NCBI GenBank assembly: GCA_945882615.1
Contig: CAMCWK010000006.1
Coordinates: 62,001 to 126,000, forward strand
DNA from: Rhizobium sp. Q54
Lineage (GTDB): Bacteria; Pseudomonadota; Alphaproteobacteria; Micropepsales; Micropepsaceae
Direction of reading: 5' to 3'
DNA length: 64,000 nucleotides
Shown here piece by piece: positions 25,540 to 34,195 of this stretch. The notes below the pieces were generated by a model. That model did not search any database, was not told the DNA's origin, and saw nothing but the letters and a program-made list of their open reading frames with translations. Each line of letters opens with the position of its first letter. Positions within the stretch are counted from its first letter, which is position 1. Position numbers and translations under genes: made by a program.

Positions 25540-26922
25540 TCAGTTCGCCCCCCGCAGCGCTTCTATGATCGCCGACATTTTCGCCCCGTTGGAGCCTTTC
25601 ACCAGCACGGTGTCGCCGGACTTGACCGCCGCCAGCACCAGCGGCGCAAGAAGCCTGGAATTTTCGGCATAGGCGCCACGCTGGGATGCTGGCAGCACAT
25701 CCCACAGCGCCTTTATCTGCGCGCCGCAGGCGAACACCAGATCCACCTTGTTGGCGGCGAGCGGCGCGGCGAGCGCCGCATGATGAGCAACACCGCCCTC
25801 GCCCATTTCCAGCATGTCGCCCAATACGGCGATGCGGCGGCCGCTTTTCTGATTTGAAGAGGGGGCGGCACCGAGCAAAGCGAGGGCCGCAGACATAGAA
25901 GCGGGATTGGCGTTGTAGCTTTCGTCGATCACGCAAATGCCATTCGCGTCGAAACGCGCACCCCGGCCTTTCAGGGCGGTGAAATTCTTCAGCGCCGCGG
26001 CGGCGTTCAGCACATCGCCGTCCAGCAACGCCACGGCGGCGAGCGCGCCGACTACATTCTGCGCGATGTGCGCGCCCGGTGCGCCGACATGACAGTCTAC
26101 CGCCACGCCCAGGATATCGGCCTTGACCCGCATGCCGGTGCCGTCGGGCGCGGACGACAGAAGCCTGGCATCGCCATGGGCGCCGAAGCTGACAATTCGC
26201 GACACCTTTGCCTGCCGGGCGCGCATCGCGAGCCGGGCGGCATAGGGCGAGTCCGACGGGATCAATGCCGCACCGCCGGGTTCCAGCCCTTCGAAAATTT
26301 CCGACTTGGCGTCGGCAATGGCTTCGCAATTGCCGAAGAATTCCAGATGGGCGGGGGCGATGGTGGTAACCAGCGCCACATGCGGCCGCACGAAGCTGAC
26401 CAGGTTGCGCAGCTCGCCGAAATGATTCATCCCCACTTCGAAGATGCCGTATTCGGCGTTGCGCGGCAGCGCCGCCAGGCTCAGCGGCACGCCCCAATGA
26501 TTGTTATGGCTGGCGGCGCTGGCATGAGTGCGGCCCAGGGCATTGCAAGCCAGCGCCAGGATTTCCTTGGTGGTGGTCTTTCCGGCGCTGCCGGTGACCG
26601 CCAGAATTCTCGCATTGCTGCGGGCCCGGGCGGCGCGCGCCAGGTCTTCAAGGCCGCGCTGGGTATGGGCCACGGTCAGCAAAGGCCCCCAAGATTCCAC
26701 AGAGCCGCCTTCGGGCGTGTGGGTCACCAAAGCCGCGCCCGCATGCGCCTCGAAGGCGGCGCGCACGAAATCATGGCCGTCGCGATTGTCGCCTTTCAGC
26801 GCCACGAACAGATCACCCGCCTTGAGGGTGCGGGTGTCGATCGAAAGCCCCGACACTTCAAAGTCGCGGCTGGCCTTGCCCAGAGTTGCGGTTTCGGCTT
26901 CGGGGGCGGTCCACAGGCTCAT
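25540..26922 (-). CDS. murF: UDP-MurNAc-tripeptide--D-Ala-D-Ala ligase MurF
   Basis: Adds the dipeptide made by Ddl to complete the pentapeptide precursor. The 460 aa show [18 protein letters not shown] (about 27-44), ATP-binding [16 protein letters not shown] (about 108-123), [11 protein letters not shown] (about 139-149), [13 protein letters not shown] near 162, [20 protein letters not shown] (about 315-334) and [10 protein letters not shown] (about 360-369). The first codons overlap the murE stop by 4 nt. Confidence 0.97.
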   Translation of the reverse strand: MSLWTAPEAETATLGKASRDFEVSGLSIDTRTLKAGDLFVALKGDNRDGHDFVRAAFEAHAGAALVTHTPEGGSVESWGPLLTVAHTQRGLEDLARAARARSNARILAVTGSAGKTTTKEILALACNALGRTHASAASHNNHWGVPLSLAALPRNAEYGIFEVGMNHFGELRNLVSFVRPHVALVTTIAPAHLEFFGNCEAIADAKSEIFEGLEPGGAALIPSDSPYAARLAMRARQAKVSRIVSFGAHGDARLLSSAPDGTGMRVKADILGVAVDCHVGAPGAHIAQNVVGALAAVALLDGDVLNAAAALKNFTALKGRGARFDANGICVIDESYNANPASMSAALALLGAAPSSNQKSGRRIAVLGDMLEMGEGGVAHHAALAAPLAANKVDLVFACGAQIKALWDVLPASQRGAYAENSRLLAPLVLAAVKSGDTVLVKGSNGAKMSAIIEALRGAN

Positions 26923-28382
26923 GCCCCGCGCCCTCCCAAAGCCAGCGCGGCCGACACCGCCTGCTCGCGGTCCGAAAAGGGATGCACTTCGCCCTTTATA
27001 TACTGGCCCGTCTCATGGCCCTTGCCCGCGATCACCAGCACGTCGCCGGTTTTGAGTTCCGCCACCGCGCTGCGGATGGCCTCGGCCCGGTCACCGATTT
27101 CGCGCGCGCCCTTGGCGGCGGCCAGGATCTCGGCGCGGATCGCGGCGGCGTCCTCGGTGCGGGGATTGTCATCGGTGACGATCACGGCATCGGCCAGCTT
27201 CACCGCCGCCGCGCCCATCAGCGGGCGCTTGCCCTTGTCACGATCGCCGCCACAGCCAAACACCACATGCAGGCGACCCGTGGTATGCGGACGCAAGGCT
27301 TGCAGTACCTTTTCCAGGCTGTCGGGGGTGTGGGCGTAATCGACATAGATCGGCGCGCCGCTGGCGGCGAAAGCGACCTTTTCCATCCGGCCCGGCGCAC
27401 CCTTCAGATGCTCCAGCGCCGCGAACACTTTGCCGGCGTCTTCGCGCTCATTTTCTCCAAGAAGGCCGATGGCCAGTCCCGCCGCCACCAGCGCATTCGA
27501 AGCCTGGAAGGTTCCCGCCAGCGGCAAATCGATGGCATAGGTCTGTCCGGCATAAGAGACGCGCAGCTTCTGGGTGTCACCATAGCCTTCCAGCGACAAG
27601 AGGCGGATGGTGTCGCCTTCCAGCCCCACGGTGATCAGCGTCAACCCGCGCGCCGTGGCGGCTTCGATAAAGCGCGCCGCATGATCACCATCGGCATTGA
27701 CCACCGCCACGCCGTCCTTTGCGACCACTTCGCTGAACAGGCGCAGCTTGGCGGCGAGGTAGTCCTCGAAGGTCGGATGATAATCCATATGGTCGCGGGT
27801 GATGTTGGTGAAGCCGCAGCCCGAAATCCTGACGCCATCCAGTCGATGCTGATCCAGGCCATGGCTGGAGGCTTCGATGGCCAGATGATCGACGCCGTCC
27901 TGCTTCAGCCTGGCCAGCAGTTCATGAATCTCGACGGGATCGGGCGTGGTATGGGACAGCGGCATCACGCCCGTGGGCGCGATCACGCCGACCGTGCCCA
28001 GGCTGGCGGCGGGCTTTCCCAGCGCGGTCCAGATTTCGCGCAGGAAGGCGACGATGGAGGATTTGCCCTTGGTGCCGGTGATTGCCGCCACGATATCCGG
28101 CTGGGCGTCAAAAAATGCGGCGGCGTAACGCGCCAGTCCCGCGCGCGGATTTTCGTCCGGGATGAAGGTCACGCCCAGCGCCGCGACTTCGCTTTCCAGC
28201 GCCGGCGCGCCCAGCACGGCGGTCGCGCCGCGCGCCACCGCGTCCTTCACAAAGCGCGCGCCGTCGGTCTTTGTCCCGGCCAGGGCCGCGAACAAATAAC
28301 CGGGCTTCACCTTGCGGCTGTCGCTGGTCAGACCCTTGAAGTCCTTCACGCCCCTGATCGTGGCCGGCGATTGTGGCGTCAT
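26919..28382 (-). CDS. murE: UDP-MurNAc-dipeptide--meso-diaminopimelate ligase MurE
   Basis: Adds meso-diaminopimelate to the precursor; the DNPR motif (TDDNPRTEDAAAIR, about 409-422) marks a meso-DAP rather than lysine enzyme. The start is the ATG at 28382 (487 aa) in a 4-nt overlap with ftsI; the 666-aa track ORF includes ftsI shadow. Also visible are LTSDSRKVKPGYLFAALAG (about 18-36), AITGTKGKSSIVAFLREI (about 105-122), TTPDPVEIHELLA (about 150-162), and YVDYAHTPDSLEKVL (about 340-354). Confidence 0.97.
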   Translation of the reverse strand: MTPQSPATIRGVKDFKGLTSDSRKVKPGYLFAALAGTKTDGARFVKDAVARGATAVLGAPALESEVAALGVTFIPDENPRAGLARYAAAFFDAQPDIVAAITGTKGKSSIVAFLREIWTALGKPAASLGTVGVIAPTGVMPLSHTTPDPVEIHELLARLKQDGVDHLAIEASSHGLDQHRLDGVRISGCGFTNITRDHMDYHPTFEDYLAAKLRLFSEVVAKDGVAVVNADGDHAARFIEAATARGLTLITVGLEGDTIRLLSLEGYGDTQKLRVSYAGQTYAIDLPLAGTFQASNALVAAGLAIGLLGENEREDAGKVFAALEHLKGAPGRMEKVAFAASGAPIYVDYAHTPDSLEKVLQALRPHTTGRLHVVFGCGGDRDKGKRPLMGAAAVKLADAVIVTDDNPRTEDAAAIRAEILAAAKGAREIGDRAEAIRSAVAELKTGDVLVIAGKGHETGQYIKGEVHPFSDREQAVSAALALGGRGA

Positions 28383-29989
28383 AGCGCCGGCCCGGCGGCA
28401 AGCTTGGTCGGCAGCGGAATATTCGGCACGCCCAGAAGCGGGGCAATGCGCTGGATGATGCGGCCGGCCTGGGGCGCGGCGGTATAGCCGGCGGTGGCAA
28501 AGCCGAACGTATCCTTGGTGGCCTTGGGCTGGTCCATCAGCACCAGAACCGCATAGCGCGGATTGTGCATCGGGAAGACCGCGGCAAAGGAGGAGCGCAG
28601 CGCGTTCCTGATATAGCGGCCATTGGGGCCGGGCACTTCGGCGGTGCCGGTCTTGCCGCCCACGGCATAGCCGGGCGTATCGGCATTGCGCCCCGTGCCG
28701 TTGGTGGCGACATAGCGCAGCATTTCGCGCATCTTCAGGCTGGTTTCCTCGCGGATCACCTGTTCGCCGCGCCGGTCGGCGCCCGGCGCCTGGCGCGTGA
28801 AAGTGGGCTCGATGCGGCGTCCGCCATTGACCACGGTGGCCAGCGCGGCGGTGAAGCTGAGTGGGGAAACCGAAATGCCATGGCCGAAACCGACGGTGGC
28901 GGTTTCGATCGCGCCCCACTGGCGCTTGGGATAGAGCGGATAGGCTTTTTCCGGCAGCTCGGTGATGACGGGTGTGAGCAGTCCCAGGCGGCGCAGGAAG
29001 GCGGCCTGGCGCTCGCCGCCAGAGCGCAGCGCGATCTGGGATGTGCCGATGTTGGAGGACTGGGCCAGGATATCCCAGGCCGACATCGAGCCCGGCATGC
29101 CATGGGCTTCGCCGATCTCGTGCTTGCCGACGCGAAAGCCCTTGGGGATGGTCAACACATCGTCGGGACGGAAGGTGCGATCTTCCAGCCCCATGGCAAA
29201 AGTGAAAATCTTGAAGATCGAACCCAGCTCATAAACGTCCTGCGCCATGATGTTGCGCTGGGAATCGCCGGGCATCATGCGGCGCAGGTTGGGATCGAAA
29301 TCGGGCAGCGACACCATCGCCAGAACTTCGCCGCTGGTGACGTCCATCACCACGGCGCCCGCCGCCACGGCGCGGAATTTCTCGCGGCTCTTGGCCAGTT
29401 CGTCAGCGACAATGAACTGGACGCGCATATCGATGGAGGTGGCGACCTTGCCGCCCGAGGCCTTGCGCAATTCGTCCTGCAGGCCAAGTTCCAGGCCCGA
29501 CACGCCGCCGCCGTCGGGATCGGTGACGCCCAGCACCTGGGCGGTGGTGCGGCCGTCGGGATAGTAGCGCTTGGCGCCCTTTTCGAATTCCAGCCCCGGC
29601 AGGCCCAGCGCCATCACCCGCGCTTCGGCGTCGGGCGTGATCTGGCGCGACACCAGCACATAGGGGCTCTTGGCGGTGTTGAAGGCGCGCAGCAAACGGT
29701 CTTCATTGGCGCCGGTGGCCTCAGACAGGCCGCGCGCTGCTTCCGCCTTGTCCCAGAAGACGCGCGGGCGGGCATAGAGGTCTTTTACCGGAAGGTCGCG
29801 CGCCAGAAGTTCGCCATTGCGGTCTGTCAGGTCGGCGCGGGCGGCCAGCACGGTGGCGGCGCGGCCATTTTCCCAGGGCTGGAGCAGCGTGACATGGACA
29901 AGGCGAAGTCCCACCAGCGCGAAAGCGACGACACAGAGTCCCGCTCCGATAACAATGCGGCGCTGAAATAGAGTGGGAGTCTCGCTCAT
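28379..29989 (-). CDS. ftsI: Septal transpeptidase FtsI (PBP3)
   Basis: Class B penicillin-binding protein cross-linking septal peptidoglycan with FtsW. The start at 29989 (536 aa) follows the ftsL stop by 4 bp and is preceded by TGAGGGC. One membrane helix (about 12-32) and the pedestal domain (RADLTDRNGELLA) precede the transpeptidase with active-site Ser257 in SIFK, SSN at 311-313 and KTGT at 446-449. The upstream 25 residues in the track ORF are not coding. It overlaps murE by 4 nt. Confidence 0.97.
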   Translation of the reverse strand: MSETPTLFQRRIVIGAGLCVVAFALVGLRLVHVTLLQPWENGRAATVLAARADLTDRNGELLARDLPVKDLYARPRVFWDKAEAARGLSEATGANEDRLLRAFNTAKSPYVLVSRQITPDAEARVMALGLPGLEFEKGAKRYYPDGRTTAQVLGVTDPDGGGVSGLELGLQDELRKASGGKVATSIDMRVQFIVADELAKSREKFRAVAAGAVVMDVTSGEVLAMVSLPDFDPNLRRMMPGDSQRNIMAQDVYELGSIFKIFTFAMGLEDRTFRPDDVLTIPKGFRVGKHEIGEAHGMPGSMSAWDILAQSSNIGTSQIALRSGGERQAAFLRRLGLLTPVITELPEKAYPLYPKRQWGAIETATVGFGHGISVSPLSFTAALATVVNGGRRIEPTFTRQAPGADRRGEQVIREETSLKMREMLRYVATNGTGRNADTPGYAVGGKTGTAEVPGPNGRYIRNALRSSFAAVFPMHNPRYAVLVLMDQPKATKDTFGFATAGYTAAPQAGRIIQRIAPLLGVPNIPLPTKLAAGPAL

Positions 29990-29993
29990 GCCC

Positions 29994-30377
29994 TCACATG
30001 CCGGAGTGGGAAGTCGGAATGGGCGTGGCCGCGACGGACGCGGCTGGAACCTGGGCGCTGGCATTGTGCAGCGGCGTGTTGTTCAGCGGCGCAGGCTCAG
30101 CCCCGCGGCGCGGCAGAAGATCGAAGGAGGAGAGCTGCACCGAAGCACTGTCACCCATGCCAAGCCGCGTGACCGCCAGCTTCTGGATCTGCGCCGGCGA
30201 GGCGACATGCTGCCATTCGGTTTCCAGCACGCTGAGATGCGACTTTTCCTGCCCGATGTCGCGGTTGACCTTGCTCAGCGTCAGATGCGCGACGCGGGTC
30301 TTTTCGGAGACATGATAGAGCCCCAGGATGGAAAGCCCCATCAACGCCACGCAGAAGAAGTTCAGCACGCGAACCAT
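29994..30377 (-). CDS. ftsL: Cell division protein FtsL
   Basis: A 127-aa bitopic protein. One helix (VLNFFCVALMGLSILGLYHV, about 4-23) is followed by a periplasmic coiled coil (about 25-60: LSKVNRDIGQEKSHLSVLETEWQHV) and a short conserved PAQIQKLAVTRLGM segment, then a Pro/Ala-rich tail. It should form the FtsQ-FtsL-FtsB complex that activates FtsWI. It sits 8 bp after rsmH and 4 bp before ftsI, the canonical position. Confidence 0.9.
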   Translation of the reverse strand: MVRVLNFFCVALMGLSILGLYHVSEKTRVAHLTLSKVNRDIGQEKSHLSVLETEWQHVASPAQIQKLAVTRLGMGDSASVQLSSFDLLPRRGAEPAPLNNTPLHNASAQVPAASVAATPIPTSHSGM

Positions 30378-30385
30378 GTTCTCTC

Positions 30386-31291
30386 CTATGCCGCCAGTTT
30401 GATGCCGGCGCGCAACTTGGCGGACCGGGCTCGTGGGTTGGTTTCGATTTCTTCGAAGGAAGGCGTCTGCGCGCCTTTGGTCAGAAGCTGGAAGGCGGGC
30501 TTGGCGGGCGCGGCGGCAGGGGCATGGCGCGAGGCGCGCGGGGCGGCTGTGGAGCGGCTGCCCAGAAACTGCTTGACGATGCGATCTTCCAGACTGTGGA
30601 ACGACACCACCACCAGCCGGCCTTCGGGCTTGAGAATGCGCAGCGCCGCATCCAGGCCGCGTTCCAGTTCGCCCAATTCGTCATTCACGTGAATGCGCAG
30701 GCCCTGGAAGGTGCGGGTGGCGGGATGGATGGCATGGCGCAGGGCGGCGGGGCCTTGCGCCTCGGAAACGATTTTCGCCAACTGCATGGTGCCGGTGACG
30801 GGACGCGCGGCGATGATGGCGCGGGCAATGCGGCGGGCGTTCTTTTCCTCGCCATAGCGCGAAATGATCAGTGACAGAGTGCGCTCGTCAGCATTGTTGA
30901 CCACATCGGCGGCGCTTTCCCCCGACAGGCTCATGCGCATGTCCAGCGGGCCGTCTTCGCGGAAGGAGAAGCCGCGCGCCGGCTGGTCGAACTGGAAGGA
31001 CGAAACGCCCAGGTCCAGCACCACGCCATCGCTTTCCTGCGCGAACTGGTCCATGGCGGAAAACTCGCCCTGCACCAGCGTCAGCCGGCCGGCGAAACGT
31101 TCGACCAGCGCCTGGCCGCGGGCAATCGCGTCAGGATCGCGGTCGATGCCCAGCACCGTGCAATCGGCGGCTTCCAGGATGGCGCTGCTGTAACCACCAC
31201 CGCCAAAAGTGCCGTCGACATACTGTGCGCCGTCGCGCGGGCTCAGGGCTTGCAGCACTTCGTTCAGCATCACCGGCAGATGACCGCTCAA
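30386..31291 (-). CDS. rsmH: 16S rRNA (cytosine(1402)-N4)-methyltransferase RsmH
   Basis: SAM-dependent methyltransferase modifying C1402 of 16S rRNA. The 301 aa show [13 protein letters not shown] (about 4-16), the SAM site [16 protein letters not shown] (about 24-39), [11 protein letters not shown]-type [14 protein letters not shown] (about 46-59), [19 protein letters not shown] (about 92-110), and [18 protein letters not shown] (about 231-248). It overlaps mraZ by 4 nt and is also called mraW. Confidence 0.97.
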   Translation of the reverse strand: MSGHLPVMLNEVLQALSPRDGAQYVDGTFGGGGYSSAILEAADCTVLGIDRDPDAIARGQALVERFAGRLTLVQGEFSAMDQFAQESDGVVLDLGVSSFQFDQPARGFSFREDGPLDMRMSLSGESAADVVNNADERTLSLIISRYGEEKNARRIARAIIAARPVTGTMQLAKIVSEAQGPAALRHAIHPATRTFQGLRIHVNDELGELERGLDAALRILKPEGRLVVVSFHSLEDRIVKQFLGSRSTAAPRASRHAPAAAPAKPAFQLLTKGAQTPSFEEIETNPRARSAKLRAGIKLAA

Positions 31292-31758
31292 GACGCGTCT
31301 CCGCTGCGGGCGCGTTCCATGCGGGCTTTCACGCGGGCCAGCGCATCGGCTTCGATCGGGGCATAGGCATCGGCATCCCAGATCTGGAATTTCTGCGCCT
31401 TGCCGACGAAGACGATTTTGTCCTTCAGCCCGGCATGGGTGATCATCGCGTCGGGAATGCGCACGCGGCCATTCTCGTCGATCGGCAGCGCCTGGGTGCG
31501 CGCGATCAGCGCGGTGGCTTCGTCATCGAAGCTGGCGGAGAAGAACGGGTCCTGCGCGGCCAGACGCGCGGCGATGGAATCCAGCAGCGACTGGCCGAAG
31601 GCATCCAGCGCGCCATCGATGAAGCTGGGGCAGACGTAAACGCCTTGCGTGTTCTGCGCGGCCAGGATGTGGCGATAGGTGGCGGGAATGCAGACCCGCC
31701 CCTTGCTGTCGAGCGACCCTGGCACCGTCGAAATGAACGGCTGGACCAACCCGGTCAT
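31288..31758 (-). CDS. mraZ: Transcriptional regulator MraZ
   Basis: A 156-aa ring-forming DNA-binding protein of the AbrB/SpoVT fold with two tandem half-domains: [22 protein letters not shown] (about 8-29) and [22 protein letters not shown] (about 90-111). In E. coli it represses the dcw operon by binding upstream direct repeats. Here four TGGG repeats at 10-bp spacing are found 80-113 bp upstream, so autoregulation is very likely. It is the first gene of the dcw operon. Confidence 0.95.
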   Translation of the reverse strand: MTGLVQPFISTVPGSLDSKGRVCIPATYRHILAAQNTQGVYVCPSFIDGALDAFGQSLLDSIAARLAAQDPFFSASFDDEATALIARTQALPIDENGRVRIPDAMITHAGLKDKIVFVGKAQKFQIWDADAYAPIEADALARVKARMERARSGDAS

Positions 31759-31792
31759 AGCGCCTGATACCCCCTGGCCCCGGAAGCCTGAG

Positions 31793-31811
31793 CGGCCGCT
31801 TTGCGCGGCCG
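31793..31811 (-). other. Hairpin in the mraZ leader
   Basis: CGGCCGC-GCAAA-GCGGCCG forms a perfect 7-bp GC stem in the region between the MraZ boxes and the mraZ start. It may fold in the mRNA leader. No T run follows, so it is not an obvious attenuator. Confidence 0.4.
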
Positions 31812-31837
31812 GTGGTCAGGCGGGCTGATAAGCCCTT

Positions 31838-31872
31838 TGGGACGGTATGGGATAGCATGGGATGGCTTGGGC
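31838..31872. promoter_or_regulatory. MraZ boxes: four TGGG direct repeats with 10-bp period
   Basis: On the plus strand TGGG begins at 31838, 31848, 31858 and 31868, the first three as TGGGA. E. coli MraZ binds TGGGN repeats separated by 5 nt, which is the same 10-bp period. The site lies upstream of mraZ and is a clear operator for the dcw operon. Confidence 0.8.
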
Positions 31873-31917
31873 CGTCAAAACAAAAACCCAAAGATTTGAG
31901 GGGCTTGTCTGGTATTT

Positions 31918-31940
31918 CTACCTAGGTAGCCCCCTAGGGG
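31918..31940. other. Adjacent CTAG palindromes in the mraZ/oxidoreductase intergenic region
   Basis: CTACCTAGGTAG (31918-31929) and CCCCTAGGGG (31931-31940) are perfect palindromes one base apart. The full 395-bp gap (31759-32153) is the only gene-free stretch over 300 bp here. It holds the MraZ boxes, the hairpin and these palindromes, plus an AT-richer stretch to about 32050 that may contain the promoter of the oxidoreductase gene. I see no RNA gene in it. Confidence 0.4.
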
Positions 31941-32153
31941 TAGGGCCGATGAGAACGATTAATGAACGCGGTAATACTGTGGTGACACCGGTAAACAGGG
32001 CGTTAACGATTTGGCCCCCTCCGCAACCGGTGATTGTGTCATCAAGCTGCTGCCAAACGTGTTTGCGGCCTGCAACCGCAAGATGATTCGAGGCGCTGGA
32101 CATCGCCGCGGCGATGCGGAACCTCTCGTCCGGACACGCGCAAAGGACATCAC

Positions 32154-33023
32154 ATGAAGATCGGATTTATCGGCCTGGGCCGGATGGGCGGCCATGTCGC
32201 CGCGAACCTTTTGAAGGCGGGCCACAGCGTGACGGTGTGGAACCGGTCGCAGGAGCCGGTGCAGGCGCTGGTCGCCAAGGGCGCGGTCGCCGCCAAGACG
32301 CCGGATGAGGCGATGCAGGGCGATGCCGTGTTCTCCATGTTGTCGAACGACCAGGTGATGCGCGATGTCGGGCTGGCGGGGCCGCTGCTCGAAAAAGCCG
32401 CTAAAAACCTGATCCATATCAATCTCGCCACCATCTCGGCGGCGTTCGCCAAGGAGCTGGCGGCGGCGCATGCGTCACGCGGTTTGGGCTACATCTCGGC
32501 GCCGGTGTTCGGCCGCCCTGAGATGGCGGAAGCAGCCCAACTGGTGCTGGTGGCGGGCGGACCCGCCGAGCAGATCGCCAAGATGCAGCCGGTGTTCGAT
32601 GTGATCGGCGCGCGCACCGTGCCGCTGGATGCCGCCGAAAAGGCGAACCTGTTCAAGATCGCCGGCAATTTCATGATCGCCGCCGAACTGGAATCCACCG
32701 GCGAAGCCTTCGCCCTGCTGCGCAAGGGCGGCGTGGACCCTGCCCTCTTCCATGATGTGCTCAGCGGGCGGCTGTTCACCGGCGCGGTGTTCAAGAATTA
32801 TGGCACCATGATCCTGAACCGGGTTTACGAGCCCGCCGGTTTCGCCCTGACCCTGGGCCTGAAGGACGTCAACCTGGCCCGCAGCGCCGCCGAAGGCTTA
32901 GGGATGACTCTGCCCACCGCCGAACTGCTGAAGACGCATTACGATGAAGCGGTAAGCTGGGGCTGGCAGGACAAGGACTGGGCCGCCATCGGCGAAGTCC
33001 CGGCGAAGAAGGCGGGCGTTTAA
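32154..33023 (+). CDS. 3-hydroxyisobutyrate dehydrogenase-family NAD(P) oxidoreductase
   Basis: A 289-aa beta-hydroxyacid dehydrogenase. The start is the ATG at 32154 with AAAGGA upstream; the track ORF adds 40 residues. A Rossmann start MKIGFIGLGRMGGHVAANLL (glycines at 7, 9, 12, 13), VFSMLSNDQVM near 59-69 and the catalytic-lysine block EKANLFKIAGNF (Lys168) near 162-173 fit the family. VWNRS after strand two suggests NADP preference. The substrate (glyoxylate/succinate semialdehyde or a hydroxyacid) cannot be told. It is divergent from mraZ and alone on its strand. Confidence 0.88.
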   Translation: MKIGFIGLGRMGGHVAANLLKAGHSVTVWNRSQEPVQALVAKGAVAAKTPDEAMQGDAVFSMLSNDQVMRDVGLAGPLLEKAAKNLIHINLATISAAFAKELAAAHASRGLGYISAPVFGRPEMAEAAQLVLVAGGPAEQIAKMQPVFDVIGARTVPLDAAEKANLFKIAGNFMIAAELESTGEAFALLRKGGVDPALFHDVLSGRLFTGAVFKNYGTMILNRVYEPAGFALTLGLKDVNLARSAAEGLGMTLPTAELLKTHYDEAVSWGWQDKDWAAIGEVPAKKAGV

Positions 33024-33046
33024 AACTCCACGAAGACACAGACCGT

Positions 33047-33140
33047 CCTCCCCTTTGCGCGTAGCGCATAAAGGGGAGGTGGCCGCAGCGATCGAGGCGC
33101 GCGAACGCGCGCCGAGAGGAAGTTGCGGACGGAGGGGTTC
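33047..33140 (-). repeat. Dispersed GC-rich repeat with CCTCCCC hairpin, copy 2
   Basis: Read on the minus strand it starts GAACCCCTCCG and ends in a CCTCCCCTTT...AAAGGGGAGG hairpin with inner GCGC/GCGC (33047-33079), matching the plan of the element at 178-319. It fills the space between the oxidoreductase stop and the rnpB T run. The hairpin probably ends both convergent transcripts. Confidence 0.5.
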
Positions 33141-33147
33141 AAAAAAA

Positions 33148-33530
33148 GCGTCAGATGGCCTGTAAGCCGGGTTCTGTACTTGCTTGCGCAAGTGGTGACC
33201 ATTCCTCTGGGATGTGAGTTACCCCACACCTCACGCGACCGACCCGGACGACGATGCGAAAAACATCACGTGCCGTCCCTATTTGGTCTTGCTCCCGGTG
33301 GGGCTTGCCTAGCCGTTCCTGTTGCCAGGAACGCGGTGCGCTCTTACCGCACCATTTCAACCTTGCCGCGGCCAATCTTCCGGAGAAGACCGGGCCGGTA
33401 GGCGGTGTCATTTCTGTGGCGCTATCCCTGGGGTTGCCCCCGCCGGCCGTTAACCGGCACCGTTTTTCCGTGGAGCCCGGACTTTCCTCGAACTTCTTGC
33501 AAAGCCCGCGGTCACCCGGCCATCTGACGC
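33148..33530 (-). ncRNA. rnpB: RNase P RNA, class A
   Basis: Catalytic RNA of RNase P that matures tRNA 5' ends. The minus strand shows the full class A set: GAGGAAAGTCCGGGCTCC near the 5' end, ACAGAAATGACACCGCC, GGTGCGGTAAGAGCGCACCG, AGGCAAGCCCCACCGGGAGC with GACCAAATAGG, and the 3' block ACAGAACCCGGCTTACAGG. The ends pair as GCGTCAGATGGCC with GGCCATCTGACGC, followed by TTTTTTT (33147-33141) as terminator. The length is about 383 nt. It begins 5 bp after the amidase stop. ORFs drawn here by the track are spurious. Confidence 0.97.
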
Positions 33531-33534
33531 GCCG

Positions 33535-33540
33535 CTTATA
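33535..33540 (-). promoter_or_regulatory. Probable -10 box of rnpB overlapping the amidase stop codon
   Basis: TATAAG on the minus strand lies 4 bp before the inferred RNA start, and the TAA inside it is the stop codon of the amidase gene. The corresponding -35 would be within the amidase 3' end and is weak. Confidence 0.5.
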
Positions 33541-34195
33541 CGCCCGCCTGCCGGATCAGGGAAGCGAGCAATCCGGCGCATTCCGGGTCCCATTCACCAT
33601 CCAGCTTGGCGGGGCGGAAATGGCGCTGGAAGGCGGTGATCACCTTGTCCAAAGGCGCCTTGGGATCATAGCCGTAGCGGATCAGGGCATCGGGCCCGAT
33701 GTCGCTGGCCATCGCTTGCGGCCACAGGCCGATGCCGGCCGCCGCCAGTTTTTCCCAGGGAAACAGCTCGCCCGGGTCTTCCTTGCGCGTCGGGGCGACA
33801 TCGCTGTGACCCAAAACTTGCGAGGTGGCGATGGGGTGGCGCATCACGATGCCCTGCGACAGGCGGATCAGCGCCGCGATCTGCGGTTGCGGAAAAGCGC
33901 GATAGCCCCATTCGTGACCGGGATTGACAAGTTCGATGCCGATTGACCGCGCATTGACGTTATCGACCCCCGCCCAGTGCGACACGCCGGAATGCCAGGC
34001 GCGGCGGTCTTCGGGCACATGCACATAAACCGTGCCGTCCTCGTCGATGGTGTAGTGGGCCGAGACTTTCGCCTCGGCATCGCACAGGCGCTCCAGCGCG
34101 GCGGCGGCGCTGGTCATGCCGGTGTAATGCAGCACCAGCATGTCGACGGCGCGCCCGCGTTCGTCATGGTTGGGCGACGGGCGCTCCACGATCAT
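33536..34195 (-). CDS. AmpD/AmiD-like N-acetylmuramoyl-L-alanine amidase
   Basis: A 219-aa zinc amidase_2 protein cutting the MurNAc-L-Ala bond of peptidoglycan or its fragments. VLHYTG carries zinc His23, the middle has YTIDEDGTVYVHVPEDRRAWHSG and SIGIELVNPG (catalytic Glu region near 88), and GHSDVAPTRKEDPG gives His130 and Asp140. A small C-terminal helical peptidoglycan-binding-like domain follows (about 155-215). There is no signal peptide, which favours cytoplasmic muropeptide recycling. It overlaps the J-domain gene by 4 nt. Confidence 0.92.
   Translation of the reverse strand: MIVERPSPNHDERGRAVDMLVLHYTGMTSAAAALERLCDAEAKVSAHYTIDEDGTVYVHVPEDRRAWHSGVSHWAGVDNVNARSIGIELVNPGHEWGYRAFPQPQIAALIRLSQGIVMRHPIATSQVLGHSDVAPTRKEDPGELFPWEKLAAAGIGLWPQAMASDIGPDALIRYGYDPKAPLDKVITAFQRHFRPAKLDGEWDPECAGLLASLIRQAGV

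Noticed and set aside
26919-28919. 666-aa version of MurE
   Set aside because: The N-terminal 179 residues are ftsI read in another frame; MurE homology begins at MTPQSPATIRG (28382).
33123-33946. Several ORFs over 33.1-33.9 kb
   Set aside because: They run through rnpB, whose conserved RNA blocks are unmistakable, or antisense to the amidase.
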